Part shown: piece by piece, positions 54,568-64,000 of the stretch | Layout: each line of letters opens with the position of its first letter | How positions within the stretch are numbered: position 1 is the stretch's first letter | Origin: Pseudogymnoascus destructans | Lineage: Eukaryota > Ascomycota > Leotiomycetes > Thelebolales > Thelebolaceae | DNA length: 64,000 nucleotides | Direction: 5' to 3' | Assembly (NCBI RefSeq): GCF_001641265.1 | Contig: NW_020167551.1 | Span: 1 to 64,000, forward strand | The notes under the pieces: model-generated | What the model was told of the DNA's origin: nothing | What the model saw: only the letters and a program-made list of their open reading frames with translations | Database searches by the model: none | Made by a program: the position numbers and the translations under genes

Positions 54568-55206
54568 GTGACTTGTAGGTTTGAGGAGGAGATTTCCAAG
54601 TTTGCTCTTGAGTTTGATAGCAAACTGAGTGCAACGAATGTCAGTATGACAAAAGGCATCACAAACTTCTTCGTCCGAAAACAGGTTTATCTCGCCTTCT
54701 TTGGCTGGCCGACCTGGAGACCTACTGGCCAGGGTGGTAGCCATGGCCGCTCTCCATCTCTCTCTCCTGTTCCAGACTTCAGAGATTTACCTCATGGCCC
54801 AAGCCTTGATGCTCAACAGCACACGGTCGGGTCCCGAACGGACTGGCCACCTAGTGCGCTAGAACCTGCAGAAGATGACGGGGGCCTGTTTGTCCCAGAA
54901 GCAGGTCCAAGCCAAACCCAGGCGGAAGGAATGGGTGATGGTGGACAGCCAGAGCAGCCTACGAGCAGCTCGACGCCAGCCGAGAATGAAAGGTGGAAGC
55001 GGAAGCTTCTGGAACATAAAAAGCGACGGGAGGCGTGGTTGGAGCGGCTGGATAGGGAGCGGCTGGAGATGGAGAGGCTTGAGAAGGAGAGGCTGGAGAA
55101 GGAGAGGCTGGAGAAGGAAAGGCTGGAGAGGGAGAGGCTGGAGAGGGAGATAGACATCAACCTTGTCAAATGGGAGGACGATACTTGGAAATACCTAACA
55201 CCCTGA
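54568..55206 (+). CDS. Hypothetical protein with C-terminal ERLEK-repeat coiled coil
   Basis: The frame is open from 54568; the first ATG is 54646 (MTKGITNFFVRKQVYLAFFG), and a GTAG just before 54572 could be an intron end, so an upstream exon is possible. A Pro/Gly/Ser-rich middle is followed by KRKLLEHKKRREAWLERLDRER and five near-perfect 15-bp repeats coding ERLEK/ERLER, certain to form a long charged helix. It ends DDTWKYLTP. Not recognised as a family. Expression is uncertain because the region around it is decayed. Confidence 0.4.
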   Translation: MTCRFEEEISKFALEFDSKLSATNVSMTKGITNFFVRKQVYLAFFGWPTWRPTGQGGSHGRSPSLSPVPDFRDLPHGPSLDAQQHTVGSRTDWPPSALEPAEDDGGLFVPEAGPSQTQAEGMGDGGQPEQPTSSSTPAENERWKRKLLEHKKRREAWLERLDRERLEMERLEKERLEKERLEKERLERERLEREIDINLVKWEDDTWKYLTP

Positions 55207-55965
55207 TTCCTCTTGTCATGTAATTGTTGACCAACCGTTCGATGTTAGACGGATCCTTTGGATCGACTGCGAGGCCATAAGCACAAGAATTTCTCGGTCC
55301 CGAAGCAGCCGCCTCTTTGCCGCCTGCCGTCACGCCGTGCCCACCCCAAGCTCCGCTCTTAGGCGGTAGCGCCAACTGCCTTGCTATCACTAAATCTCCC
55401 CTTGTACCTGTGCTCTCCTACTACTAATTACAAGCCGGAAAGAAAAGCCCCTCGGATCCACTTGAAATAAGTTAATTTAGTGCCAAATGAACCCTCACCT
55501 GCATTTTCGAGAAAGTTTCCTTACCTGTAGCAGTCACGTGGGAAATTATGGCTCTCTTATACTTAATGTCACTCTCTAGCTATATTACTCTCTAGACGCC
55601 CCAGCAATCCTGGTTGCAAATTACTCTGCAATGTCATGATACCGTTGCCATTTTTACTATGCACCCACGTGACTCTCAAAGGAAATGGAACTTCTGACAT
55701 TTTACGGTAGCTCATTCCCATCGGTGCAGACAACCATCTTCCATGCGTGGTAAGTGTGAGACAGATCTTCGGTGGCCTTGCGTTTCAAACCGATGACTCT
55801 CTTGGTTGCATCCGCGTGGAGCTTCGCTACAGATTCATGCATCCTATCAATAGCAAGCTTGTCTTCTGCAATAAGGAGGATTGTGTGTGTCCTATTATTG
55901 ACGACTATCTGAAAGCATTCCTCGGGGCTCATCATTCGCATATATGTGTTGAAAGCCAAGCGCAC
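55166..55965 (-). pseudogene. Fragments resembling the region downstream of DUF3723 in fungal proteins
   Basis: Two minus-strand pieces: 55965-55702 with MRMMSPEECFQIVVNN and HTILLIAEDKLAID, and 55390-55166 with DPKDPSNIERLVNNYMTRGI. Both resemble, from memory, a conserved block of DUF3723-associated fungal proteins (YMRKGIR ... FDT ... CF ... NTILLIP), but they occur in reverse order and are separated by plain DNA. They are too short for certainty. Confidence 0.3.
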
Positions 55966-56261
55966 TCATGAAGGCATGGGTATGTGCGATGAGTGCTTTA
56001 TTGATACCTGTTCTTTGTGGCGAACACATCTTCAATCTCGAGACAGCTTAGCGTGAAGCAAACGTAATATGGCCCTTTTCAGGCACAAGTCCTCTCAAAT
56101 TAAGCACCACCTGATCATACTGATAACCCCCCCGCAGATAACCATGCGGTGGTTCTGAATGGAAATTTATATAAATACTGGAGGATTTAAAGAAACGGAC
56201 CGATCCTCTACTCCAACGACGAGTTTTTCTATTGATATCAGAGGAGAACATAATTTTCACC
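55966..56261. other. Intergenic
   Basis: No gene seen. Confidence 0.5.
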
Positions 56262-56768
56262 ATGAAATCATCAGGTCCCCAAATCCTGGAAGCATTAGAG
56301 CGAAGGACAGAAGATGACAAAGCCTCCCCCCAAGAGACACACCATGCTCTTGTCAACGAGTCGATACCGAGTAGCATAGCTAGAACAGACATGGAAGGAT
56401 TAGCTGAGCAGGTGGATGATATCTCTCAAAGGCACGAGATGTCGAACGACTCGGCACCCGAGGTATGTCTGATCATGTGAATGTAGATATTACTTTGCTG
56501 AAATCGACATGAGGCTATAATACCAAATTTTCATCATACCAGCAATCGTCAGCAGCAGGTTGTGAGGTTTTCTGAAGAGGGGGTCACAGTTCATGAGGCT
56601 CCATTTTTGAAGGATGCAGTCAATGCACAGGCTCTACGAGTAGCTGATTCTGGGAAATATCTTTCAACAAGACGAGGGGGATACTTTCTCTGGCGTGACT
56701 GCTTTGATCATCTGGTGAGGACTGGGACAGCAGAAGTTCTTGTCACTGGTTTGACAAGAATGAGATAG
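56262..56768 (+). CDS. Small hypothetical protein, two exons
   Basis: Exon 56262-56462 (MKSSGPQILEALERRTEDD ...) joins in phase to 56559-56768 through a GTATGT...CAGCAG intron, giving 136 residues. The second exon reads VRFSEEGVTVHEAPFLKDAV, SGKYLSTRRGGYFLWRDCFD and ends LVTGLTRMR. The acceptor may also be six bases earlier, adding two Gln. Balanced codon use and a clean intron suggest a real or recently real gene. No family was recognised. Confidence 0.45.
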
Positions 56769-57010
56769 AAAGAGAGGAAGTAACGATGAACAAAGTGGGG
56801 TGCAGGAAAAGGGCTTTCGTAAGACGACGTAATTATCTTAGGGATAGAAAACTATAGAAAGCAATAGAACAATATGACTCACACTGCAACTTAACCAACG
56901 TTGGCGCTTTTGTGACCTTTTTGCTTGAAGGGGTTGCGAAAGCCCTGTCCTTACCCTTGTTTATTATAGGCCGATCCTCACAACTCCAGGGTGATGTACG
57001 TACCAGTACG

Positions 57011-57012
57011 TA
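57011..57012. repeat. TA target-site duplication, left copy of pogo element
   Basis: TA directly before ATCGTTGG; the matching TA is at 59229-59230. Confidence 0.85.
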
Positions 57013-57172
57013 ATCGTTGGTTTCCAAACCACCGCCTGGAGGCGGTTGGCGAAAGCGATCCTTGCTGCGAAAGCGATCCTTGCTCTCTCGGCAAACGCGA
57101 GCGCGTCCAATGCGACATCAGGACAACGCGACTATCTGGACAACAAACAGCAATGAACGTAGATATAATTGA

Positions 57173-57511
57173 TTAATTAAATAGGTTAGGATCTATATTG
57201 TCGGGCAGTGATTGATTATCACTTACACTGTCACTTGCACTGTGGATCATGTCGTAGTCAAGGTCTGCAAAGTCAACAAAACCACTTTCTTCAGCGGCCA
57301 ATTGCCAGTGCAACTGCTCCTCCTTCTCCTCCTCTTCCTCCTGTCTCCTACGCTCAATATCAGGGTCTATGATTACTTCGAGTAACTCCCTTGGTAGCTC
57401 GGTGTCTGGGTTACTCCTTTGGAATTCAAGTAATTCCCTTTTCCGTACCCGTTCCGCTCTCCGTGCATCAATGCCAGCACGGAGCTGCAGCTTATACTCA
57501 AGGTTAACCAT
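57173..57511 (-). CDS. Acidic 112-residue ORF overlapping the pogo transposase stop
   Basis: Starts at an ATG that overlaps the transposase stop (CATGGTTAA), and reads MVNLEYKLQLRAGIDARRAE, RKRELLEFQRSNPDTELPRE, an EEEEEKEEQ run and a Asp/Ser-rich end DNIDPNLFN. Going upstream, the same frame is open through the purine repeat (GAAGCAAGAGAGA)n at about 57525-57570, so it could be the displaced C-terminus of the transposase after a repeat-length change. Alternatively it is a second protein made by re-initiation. Not recognised otherwise. Confidence 0.5.
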   Translation of the reverse strand: MVNLEYKLQLRAGIDARRAERVRKRELLEFQRSNPDTELPRELLEVIIDPDIERRRQEEEEEKEEQLHWQLAAEESGFVDFADLDYDMIHSASDSVSDNQSLPDNIDPNLFN

Positions 57512-59073
57512 GCGCTTTCTCTCTCTTCTCTCTCTTGCTTCTTCTCTCTCTTGCTTCTTCTCTCTCTTGCTCCTTTACTATCTTCGTATGAATCTTCTTC
57601 CGTGCTTGTTCAACTGTAACAGCTCCACCCTTTTGAATAGATTTTCTGCTTCTAACTTTCCGTTGTCTTTGCTCAGACATAATAGTAGTAATTTGCATAA
57701 GCTCTGAGGTAACCAAAGTACTTTCTGTTAACTGTACTTGAATCTCTGTATAAGAAGATGTCCACTTTTGCCGTGATGGTGAACTAAGAATCTCTTCAAA
57801 TCTTTGACTCCAATTTGAAAGATCTTGACTTGCTTGGATTGCTTGCCTTGGTGTTTCTAAAAGTGCTGGTTTTGCGTATATTGCCACTTTCTTTTCTATC
57901 TTCTCGTAGTTTGGTGGCCAAATACCAGAGTCTCTAAACGCTTTCATACAGTTTCCCTTTGTAAACGTTTGTGTTCGGATTGTAGGTAAGTCTCGGAAGA
58001 ATGAAATATCATTATAGTCAACATCAAAATCCCGAATTGCTTGTTGAATAGCACGGCGGTGCCAATGCTTATACTGTGCAAATACTGTAACGTCAAGAGG
58101 TTGTAGTATATGTGTAAGGTGAGAAGGGAATACATGTAAATGTATGTTGTTTTGATGTGCAAGTATTATAAATTCTGGAACTTCATGAGAAATGTGAGAG
58201 TCCATTATAAGCAACTTCGTCTTTGTAGAGGGTGCAGAATGTTGAATAAAATGCTGTAGATATTCCATTGCGAGCTCAGAGTTTGTATATCCTGAATCTG
58301 ATACTGCAACTCTCTCATCACCGTGTAGATTATCATGGTACCAACTTTCCATATGAAGCTTTCCTTGAATTATTAGGAACGGTGGAAGTACAATGCCAGC
58401 AGCTGAAATTGTCTCTATCTGTGAGACTTTGACGATTCTCTGGAGCTTGTATATAAAGCTATACAAATTAGAATAATATAATGTAAGATGAGTACATATA
58501 ACGTACCTCCTTTACTGCTGTTGGCACTAACACATGTTCACCGGTGCTCATTCCCACTCGGAACCCAACTTCATCAAAGTTGTAGATGTTAGCTGCAGTA
58601 ACATCTAATTGATTACACACATCTTTGAATCCATGAAACCATTCTTTGATAGCTGATACATCATGAGAAGCAACACGTGCTGCTTCAATTGGCCGGGTTT
58701 TAATGGTGTGGAAAGTCTCATGTTGAGTCTTAATCCAAGTCTGGAACCACCGTTGAGACGGTGGTGGATGTGTCGGGATTTCTGCTAGTAGTTGGCAGAT
58801 AGCATTAAACACCATTGGCTTCGTTGCACCGTACCCATTTTCATATGACCGTTGAATGTATCTTTGTATAGCTATAACTTGTATATCTGAAAGTATTCTG
58901 TTGTTACCTCCGCGAGGCTTTGGTGGTTGGCGTTGCGCCATGCGTCGCATACGGAGTGTGGTTGGGAGTACATGGTAGATTCTAGCTGCTGCGGCGATAG
59001 TCTCCGTTGGGTTCTGATTTAGGAAATCAATTGCTTTTTGAATAGCTTCGTTTCTAGCTATATCAATTGACAT
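57504..59073 (-). CDS. pogo-type DDE transposase
   Basis: Two exons (59073-58507 and 58445-57504, intron 61 nt with GTACGT donor and CAAG acceptor) give 502 residues. The N-terminus is a psq/CENP-B-like helix-turn-helix pair (AIDFLNQNPTETIAAAARIY; then GYGATKPMVFNAICQLL, WFQTWIKTQH). The DDE_1 core has IYNFDEVGFRVG, LLIMDSHISHEV and HILQPLDVTVFAQYK, the D-D-D signature of pogo/Fot1 transposases. The C-terminus is a Lys/Arg/Glu-rich helix (EQEREEARERRSKREKREK). All catalytic residues are present and there is no stop, so the gene looks competent. Confidence 0.9.
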
Positions 59074-59228
59074 GATTGTAACTTTACGTGTCAATTGTTG
59101 TCCAGATAGTCGCGTTGTCCTGATGTCGCATTGGACGCGCTCGCGTTTGCCGAGAGAGCAAGGATCGCTTTCGCAGCAAGGATCGCTTTCGCCAACCGCC
59201 TCCAGGCGGTGGTTTGGAAACCAACGAT

Positions 59229-59230
59229 TA
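59229..59230. repeat. TA target-site duplication, right copy of pogo element
   Basis: TA directly after CCAACGAT. Confidence 0.85.
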
Positions 59231-59338
59231 CTTCCAGAGTGCCATCAGAACTATCCGTGGTGGATCAGGGTGGTCCCCATCGATCGACAGGGGTTAACTA
59301 ACCACCTCTATTCTGGTCGCTCACTCGTGCCGTTCCTA

Positions 59339-59545
59339 TTAAACCTCCACCCAATAATCTTCCACCCATTTATCCTCCATCGAATATCTTCCACCCATTT
59401 ATCCTCCATCGAATAATCTTCCACCCATTGAACCTCCACCCAATACTCTTCCACCCATTGAACCTCCACCCAATACTCTTCCACCCATTGAACCTCCACC
59501 CAATACTCTTCCACCCATTGAACCTCCACCCAATAACCTTCTACC
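59339..59545. repeat. 30-bp minisatellite (CCTCCACCCAATACTCTTCC-type)
   Basis: About seven units with ACCTCCACCCAATACTCTTC followed by CACCCATTGA. The three central units are identical; the outer ones carry TTTATCCTCCATCGAATA variants. Confidence 0.9.
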
Positions 59546-59830
59546 CGGGTCTCGTACAAGGAAGGAGTCGATTGCAAGGATAAGTAAGTGGATACCTGGT
59601 GTGGGTTCATTGAGACCATCGGATGAGACAAATCGGATGAGACCATCGGGCGAGACCATCGGGTGGTGGCCCTCATTTTTGGGATGCCAGGATTAGATCT
59701 TTGACATCTTCAAGTAGCCGTGGCATGCCATAATGCCAGTGACAGTCTACGACTATCAATTTCTACTTATAACTCTCAAAATTGCAAGAGACATTACGCC
59801 CCCTCTGTGCCTAATAGACTCTATTGCAGC

Positions 59831-60231
59831 ATGAGCAACGTACGAAAACGCCAAAGCCAGAATTCATGTAGAAGGAGAAGCACTTTGACAAATAAGGCAT
59901 ATGAGTACGCAGAACTATACAGCGCAGATGTTGCCTTGATCATCCACCAGAAGGGGCGCTATTATACTTACGTATCCTCTGGCAATCCATGTTTTCCACC
60001 ATCCAAGAAAGAAATTGTATGTTCTCTTCTGACTTTGATGGCTTTTTACTAAATAGTGGCAAGATGAATTCTTTTCCAATCCCAATAAATATGTTGCCAC
60101 ATGACGCTGACGTGAAATATCAACGGAAACGCCATTCAGAAGATCCAGAGCAATTGAGGAGTAAAGAGAAGGGGTGCGCAGATACAAATATTGCCACGGC
60201 GCCAAGACGGAATGAGGCCCCCACCACATGA
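59831..60231 (+). CDS. Small MADS-box-like (SRF-type) protein
   Basis: Exons 59831-60016 and 60064-60231 give 117 residues. The first exon carries a MADS-like core: RKRQSQNSCRRRSTLTNKAY, EYAELYSADVALIIHQKGRY, YTY, then PPSKKEI. The second exon (MNSFPIPINMLPHDADVKYQ) follows a 47-nt intron with GTATGT donor and CAAG acceptor. The core lacks the usual N-terminal RGKI basic stretch, so DNA binding cannot be assumed. A related, broken copy lies inverted at 60735-61030. Similar short fungal proteins are known to me only as MADS-like hypotheticals. Confidence 0.6.
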
Positions 60232-60734
60232 GCAGGTTCATGCACGTAAATCAGACATGTTGCTATGATAGTGTAGAGTATGTATAGAGCGACTTCAATT
60301 TATATTTGCTGTCGTTCATCCTCGCCTGAATCAGGACAGATCATGTCATTAAATTTACGTCTTCTATCTCTTGCATTTGTTAAATCTGCCTGTTCAAATG
60401 TGAAGGAGAGACTGCCAATGACGGAATGAGATGTTCGCCGTCGCTAATGGCCAAAAATCGTAACCGATGGGCTGGAGAATTAATAATAGACTCAATTGAC
60501 TGAACTAAACTATGTATGGCCCCACATATCCATGTAGGCCAATTACAGGCTCAGCTAGTGGCTCAACTTTGTGGCCCTACCACAGAGTTGATGGCATGGC
60601 ACCACGCCATCTTTGAGTCAGTGGCCAGTCAAAATAAGTACGCGATGGGCCGAACTAAAATGACTATCCAGTGCTTATAATTATACATGCACGTCAGGCC
60701 AGATAAATAATACAAGTTGATGTTCAACCAAGTG
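60232..60734. other. Spacer between the inverted MADS-like copies
   Basis: No gene; AT-rich. Confidence 0.5.
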
Positions 60735-61030
60735 ATAACGTTGATATTTCGTGTCAACATCATGTTTCAACATATTTATAGGGATTGGAAACGAATTCAT
60801 CTTGCCACCATTTAGTAAGCTTCTATTAAAACCAGAGTGAACCTACAATTTCTTTCTTAGATGGTGGGAAACATGAGTTTCCAGGAGATACATAAGTGTA
60901 ATAACGGCCCTTCTGATAGATGATCAAAGCAACATCCGCACCGTATAATTCGCCATACTCATACCTTGTTGGTTAAAGTGCTCCTCCTTCTTGATGAATT
61001 CTGGTTTTGGCGTTTCCGTGCGTTGCACAT
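60735..61030 (-). pseudogene. Inverted second copy of the MADS-like gene, 2-bp deletion
   Basis: On the minus strand it reads MCNARKRQNQNSSRRRSTLT, NK, then is out of frame because two bases are missing near 60963. In the shifted frame it continues YEYGELYGADVALIIYQKGR, YYTYVSPGN, PPSKKEI, the same intron position and MNSFPIPINMLKHD. Similarity to the intact copy is high (roughly 85 percent by eye). The donor GTAGGT is weaker than GTATGT. Confidence 0.65.
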
Positions 61031-61171
61031 GTTGGGATAAAGTATATGATGTTTCTTGTCATTCGAATGGTTGTAGTTAGATCAATATAGTTGTACGGTT
61101 GTTGCTGGCATTTTATAGAGATCTAGTTCGCCCAGAAAACGGTAATTCTGATGTCCCAAGCTTGTGTCATC

Positions 61172-62917
61172 TCAAGTGGAGTGTGCGCATCCTTGATCCG
61201 CCCGATACAGTATAGTGCCACCTTTTCCCTCCACAAAATCATCAAACGTATATTTAGTTTTTCCACTGGACTGGGACGTGGTTAGAGCTTCGATAAGCTT
61301 CTTTGACTTGTATGGTATAGCCAGTTGGTTGAAGAGCGACTCGTTCCACGAAATTCCCGAAATATCTGCAACCGCAAATTCCACTAGTACATGATCAGCT
61401 ATGTTGCCACAGCAGGTGCACAAGTCTTACACCATAATTTGTCGTTCAAACTGAAGCCCAGCACAGTCGGGCTACAAATTAGAAGATCTTCATCCGTCAG
61501 CGCATCAAGGTTTACACTGCTCTCCATAGCCGATTCATCTAGCTTGTTACTAGAGGTTGTATCTCCTAACAGCCACAAATCGATACTGTTAGTGCTCTTG
61601 AAGATGCTTGGCCTGGTGTAATTGGGGTTGATCTCCTGAAACATTGCGGCATCAACCATAATCCTGCTGTTAATAAGTATCTCAATGGGTTTGTTTTTCT
61701 TCATTTGAAAGGCCTTGCCTCTATAATGCCGATGTTGTGTACCGATTAGGGAGAAACAAAACTTGCGACCGCATTTCACAAGCGTTTCTCTCATGCTCTC
61801 CTCTGCTTCGTGGTGTTGGAGAGGGAATGCCTCGAGAGAGTTGATGGTTCTCGATCCGCAGAAACCAAGAATGGCAGTCTCGATTGGAGCTTTCCCAAGC
61901 ACCTTCCCGTCAAATTCCAAGTACTTTCCTTTGATGTGGAAATAGTCAACTCCAGTTGTGCTTGTTTTCGCTTCCCCAGACTCGAATCTGATGCATCTTG
62001 GTTTCTTGGTCCCGCGACAAGTGGTATACACCAATCCGTTTTGGTTTGAAAAGAAACGGGAGTAAATCGTAAGTTATCTCTCCCGTTTTCAGCAATGAGG
62101 CAAGCCGTACTTCCGTCTCCTTGTAGGATAAATGGATATGATCGATAAGGAGGGCAATGTGCTCCCGGATGATGCTGTCCTGGGGATCAACGTGATTCCA
62201 TTTACGGGACGCCTCGAGATCTGGGAGATAATGGAAGAGGAAATTTCGCTCGACCTTTGAAAAAGTGAGAAAGTCGATTGTGATAGTTAGATAGGGCATG
62301 CTTACGGAAAGGCTTTCCTCGTTGAAACTAATCTCAGGAGCTTGTGCAAGTATAACTCTCAAGGTATCTCGGAGAAATTTCGACTTGATGTCAATATAGA
62401 CCACTGGTATTTCGGTTTTCTTGACTGGAAACTTCCGTTAGCAGGTACAATTTGTGGAGAGGAGATACTAACTAATACGCCTGCGCTCTATGAAAACGTA
62501 TCGATCCAGTCCATCAACTTTTTCTTCCGGTTGTTGTTGTTCCTCAATGACGTACTTGTATGCCTTTTCATCCCAACTGCACCAGTATCTTGTGAGCCAG
62601 GAGAAGGCCTCAGCGGCAGGAAGACTTACACCTCATTGACTGTCTTGTATGTCTGAAAACTTTCTGGAGGGTCTTCGGCTTTAACTTCCTCTGCGGCAGC
62701 AGGGGCTGCAGGGGTGCTCTGGGTGGCACTGAGAGACTTGACAACGTCTATGAACAGACCGATAACAGTGAAGGTTTGGAGACGTGGGGTGCATCTTCAT
62801 AGCGGCGAGAATCTCACTAGCATCCTCATCGCTCAGCGTCGGCGGGGTACTGGGAGGAGTCGTTGACCGTGGACTGCGCAGCGAAAGGCCGACTTGAATC
62901 ATCTCTGTTGGAGCCAT
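61172..62917 (-). pseudogene. Truncated AAA-ATPase-family gene (N-terminal region only)
   Basis: From ATG 62917 (MAPTEMIQVGLSLRSP) the reading shows SDEDASEILAAMK, a frame change near 62780, then VIGLFIDVVKSLS, SFQTYKTVNE, an intron, YKYVIEEQQQPEEKVDGLDR, an intron (GTTAGT...CTAAC...CAG), IVYIDIKSKFLRDTLRVIL-type text, LLPFLFKP, an extra A near 62036, LVYTTCRGTKKPRCIRFESG, GRKFCFSL, RIMVDAAMFQEINP, LGFSLNDKLW, an intron, FAVADISGISWN, YKSKKLIEAL and YTFDDFVEGKGG, where it ends in unrelated sequence. This is the N-terminal half of a common fungal AAA family; the Walker A and B domain that should follow is missing. At least two one-base shifts occur. Confidence 0.65.
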
Positions 62918-64000
62918 GACGATGTAAAGGGTTGGCAGGTGGCTTGATATGCGTGATGGGCGATGTAGACAGAAGTAAGAAGCTTGAAGATGAGTGATGA
63001 TTTGAAGACTGCAGAGGTTTATGATTGAACTTCTGGGGAATCGCGTGCCCTTATATATTTCTCAATTCTTTGCCCATCATGTCAATGGAAGACAAACCAA
63101 CAACGGCCGGGGAGTTGAGGAAAGCCGATCCTTCTTCGTTCAGGATCACCAGCAGCCCACAGTTGCAGCATCATGCATTGGCCGATTCAAAAATAAAAAA
63201 GGTCCAAGGGTGCATGCAAACAACGCGGGGAGAATCACATATCTGCAAGACAGTGTTGGGGAAGATGCTGGCGAGACCGATTCGCCATGCAGGTAGTCGG
63301 GGAAGCAGCCCATTGATGTGAGACAGCGATAGCATTCGGGCCGTGGACGTTGGACGCAGAGTTTATGAGGCATGATTGTGCGGTTCTCCAAGAATGGAAT
63401 GTCTTCCTGTGATACATATTCGAAGCAGCAAGAGGCAATCGATTGAAAGCATGGCGCAATGAACCTTGAAGCTGGCTGGAAAACTTCGTCGGTTCATCAT
63501 GCAAAACAACGCGTGAAATAACGCGATCAAGCGGAAGATGTGCACGATGAACTGTTCATGGCGCACGCTAAATCCCAGCCCTAGCAGCTTGATTAAGAAC
63601 AAGGTGATATTCACTAAGATTATTGATGCAATGTGTTAGATCTCGGTACGAGACAGAAGAATTGTACTGCAACATATCACAAAACACTGCAATATTTTGC
63701 GATATATTGCAATATTTTGTGATATACTAATATATATTAATAGAACTACCCAACGCCGAGAACAGCCACTTCAAAGTGTTATTGGGCGATTTAGGCGAGC
63801 GTGACTGATGTCCACGAAGAAATATCCCTTTCCGCAAGGCGCCCAATAAGTTTGCTCTTGTTGCTGAGTTATGGAAACTGATCGATCAGCATTATCATAT
63901 GGATATTACGTATAAGGTGTGCCGGCTTCTGAACAGTTGAGGATAGGCCGATGAACCAAGCGTGTGCCACGCAGCGGCCTACCAACAAGTCAATATATGA
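62918..64000. other. Terminal stretch, no gene seen
   Basis: Only short, unsupported frames. The region 63680-63740 is very AT-rich, with repeated GCAATATTTTG words. Confidence 0.5.

Larger units (their letters stand above)
57013..59228 (-). mobile_element. pogo/Tc1-type DNA transposon with 134-bp terminal inverted repeats
   Basis: 2216 bp flanked by TA. The terminal inverted repeats 57013-57146 and 59095-59228 appear identical over 134 bp and each contains two tandem copies of an 18-bp word, GCGAAAGCGATCCTTGCT (57049-57066, 57067-57084). One transposase gene with an intron and one further ORF are on the minus strand. Identical ends point to recent activity. Confidence 0.95.

Noticed and set aside
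37370..55965. A complete Starship element in the window
   Set aside because: Only decayed pieces of the diagnostic families are present, with no intact captain and no borders; kept only as a hypothesis.
58446..58507. Two separate transposase genes in the pogo element
   Set aside because: A 61-nt intron with GTACGT donor and in-phase CAAG acceptor joins both frames into one typical transposase.
59339..59545. CRISPR-like regular repeats
   Set aside because: The 30-bp units are directly tandem without spacers, in a eukaryotic contig: a minisatellite.

Overview
This is a nuclear contig from a filamentous ascomycete (Pezizomycotina). The evidence is short spliceosomal introns (about 50-150 nt, GT...AG, CTAAC/CTAAT-like branch points), fungal-type housekeeping genes (KDM5 demethylase, SLX1, FAL1, SF3A3, MIM1/TOM13, UBX/SEP protein, AYR1-like reductase), a secreted DUF1996 protein, and fungal accessory families (DUF3435, DUF3723, WSC, APH-like kinases, F-box, MADS-like, AAA with N-terminal DUF7025-like region). 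The class cannot be fixed from the sequence alone.

Layout. 1-6301: right part of a minus-strand Gypsy chromovirus (copy 1). 6.3-8.9 kb: older element remnants, a gypsy pol fragment (-) and a hAT transposase (+) whose stops look like RIP damage. 9.4-26.8 kb: a conserved gene block holding AYR1-like (-), KDM5 (-), SLX1 (+), FAL1 (-), SF3A3 (+), MIM1 (-) and the UBX protein (+), with a minisatellite and a foldback repeat between KDM5 and SLX1. 27.0-29.6 kb: a hAT transposon with a perfect 8-bp target-site duplication. 29.6-35 kb: low-complexity, minisatellite and dispersed-repeat DNA. 35.0-36.6 kb: the DUF1996 gene. 36.6-45 kb: accessory DNA with a decayed HhH-GPD glycosylase-like gene, a decayed DUF3435 recombinase-like gene, a tRNA-derived SINE-like head, an APH fragment joined to an F-box gene, one intact APH-like kinase and a broken WSC gene. 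45.1-52.0 kb: a full-length chromovirus (copy 2) with open gag and pol. 52-64 kb: a broken DUF3723 gene lying against the LTR, a coiled-coil hypothetical, a pogo/Tc1-type element with 134-bp terminal inverted repeats, an inverted pair of MADS-like genes (one intact, one broken) and a truncated AAA-ATPase gene.

The most informative sequence is the chromovirus. Gag and pol are in different frames and are joined by a textbook -1 frameshift heptamer (A AAA AAC) directly before the gag stop, with a hairpin at the right distance. The base after the LTR is not a TGG tRNA primer site; instead an 8-nt stretch is complementary to the predicted 5' end of the element's own RNA, as in Tf1/sushi-type self-priming. 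Its U3 carries an 86-bp unit present once or twice in different LTRs. Between pol and the 3' LTR, on the opposite strand, lies a conserved reading frame with a Zn2Cys6-like cysteine pattern and a charged helical region. The two copies are nearly identical and show no RIP, in contrast to the old remnants beside copy 1.

The conserved block serves chromatin (KDM5), DNA structure repair (SLX1), rRNA processing (FAL1), splicing (SF3A3), mitochondrial outer-membrane biogenesis (MIM1) and Cdc48 substrate handling (UBX protein); there is no sign that these act as a cluster. All family assignments come from motif recognition by eye; no database search was run.
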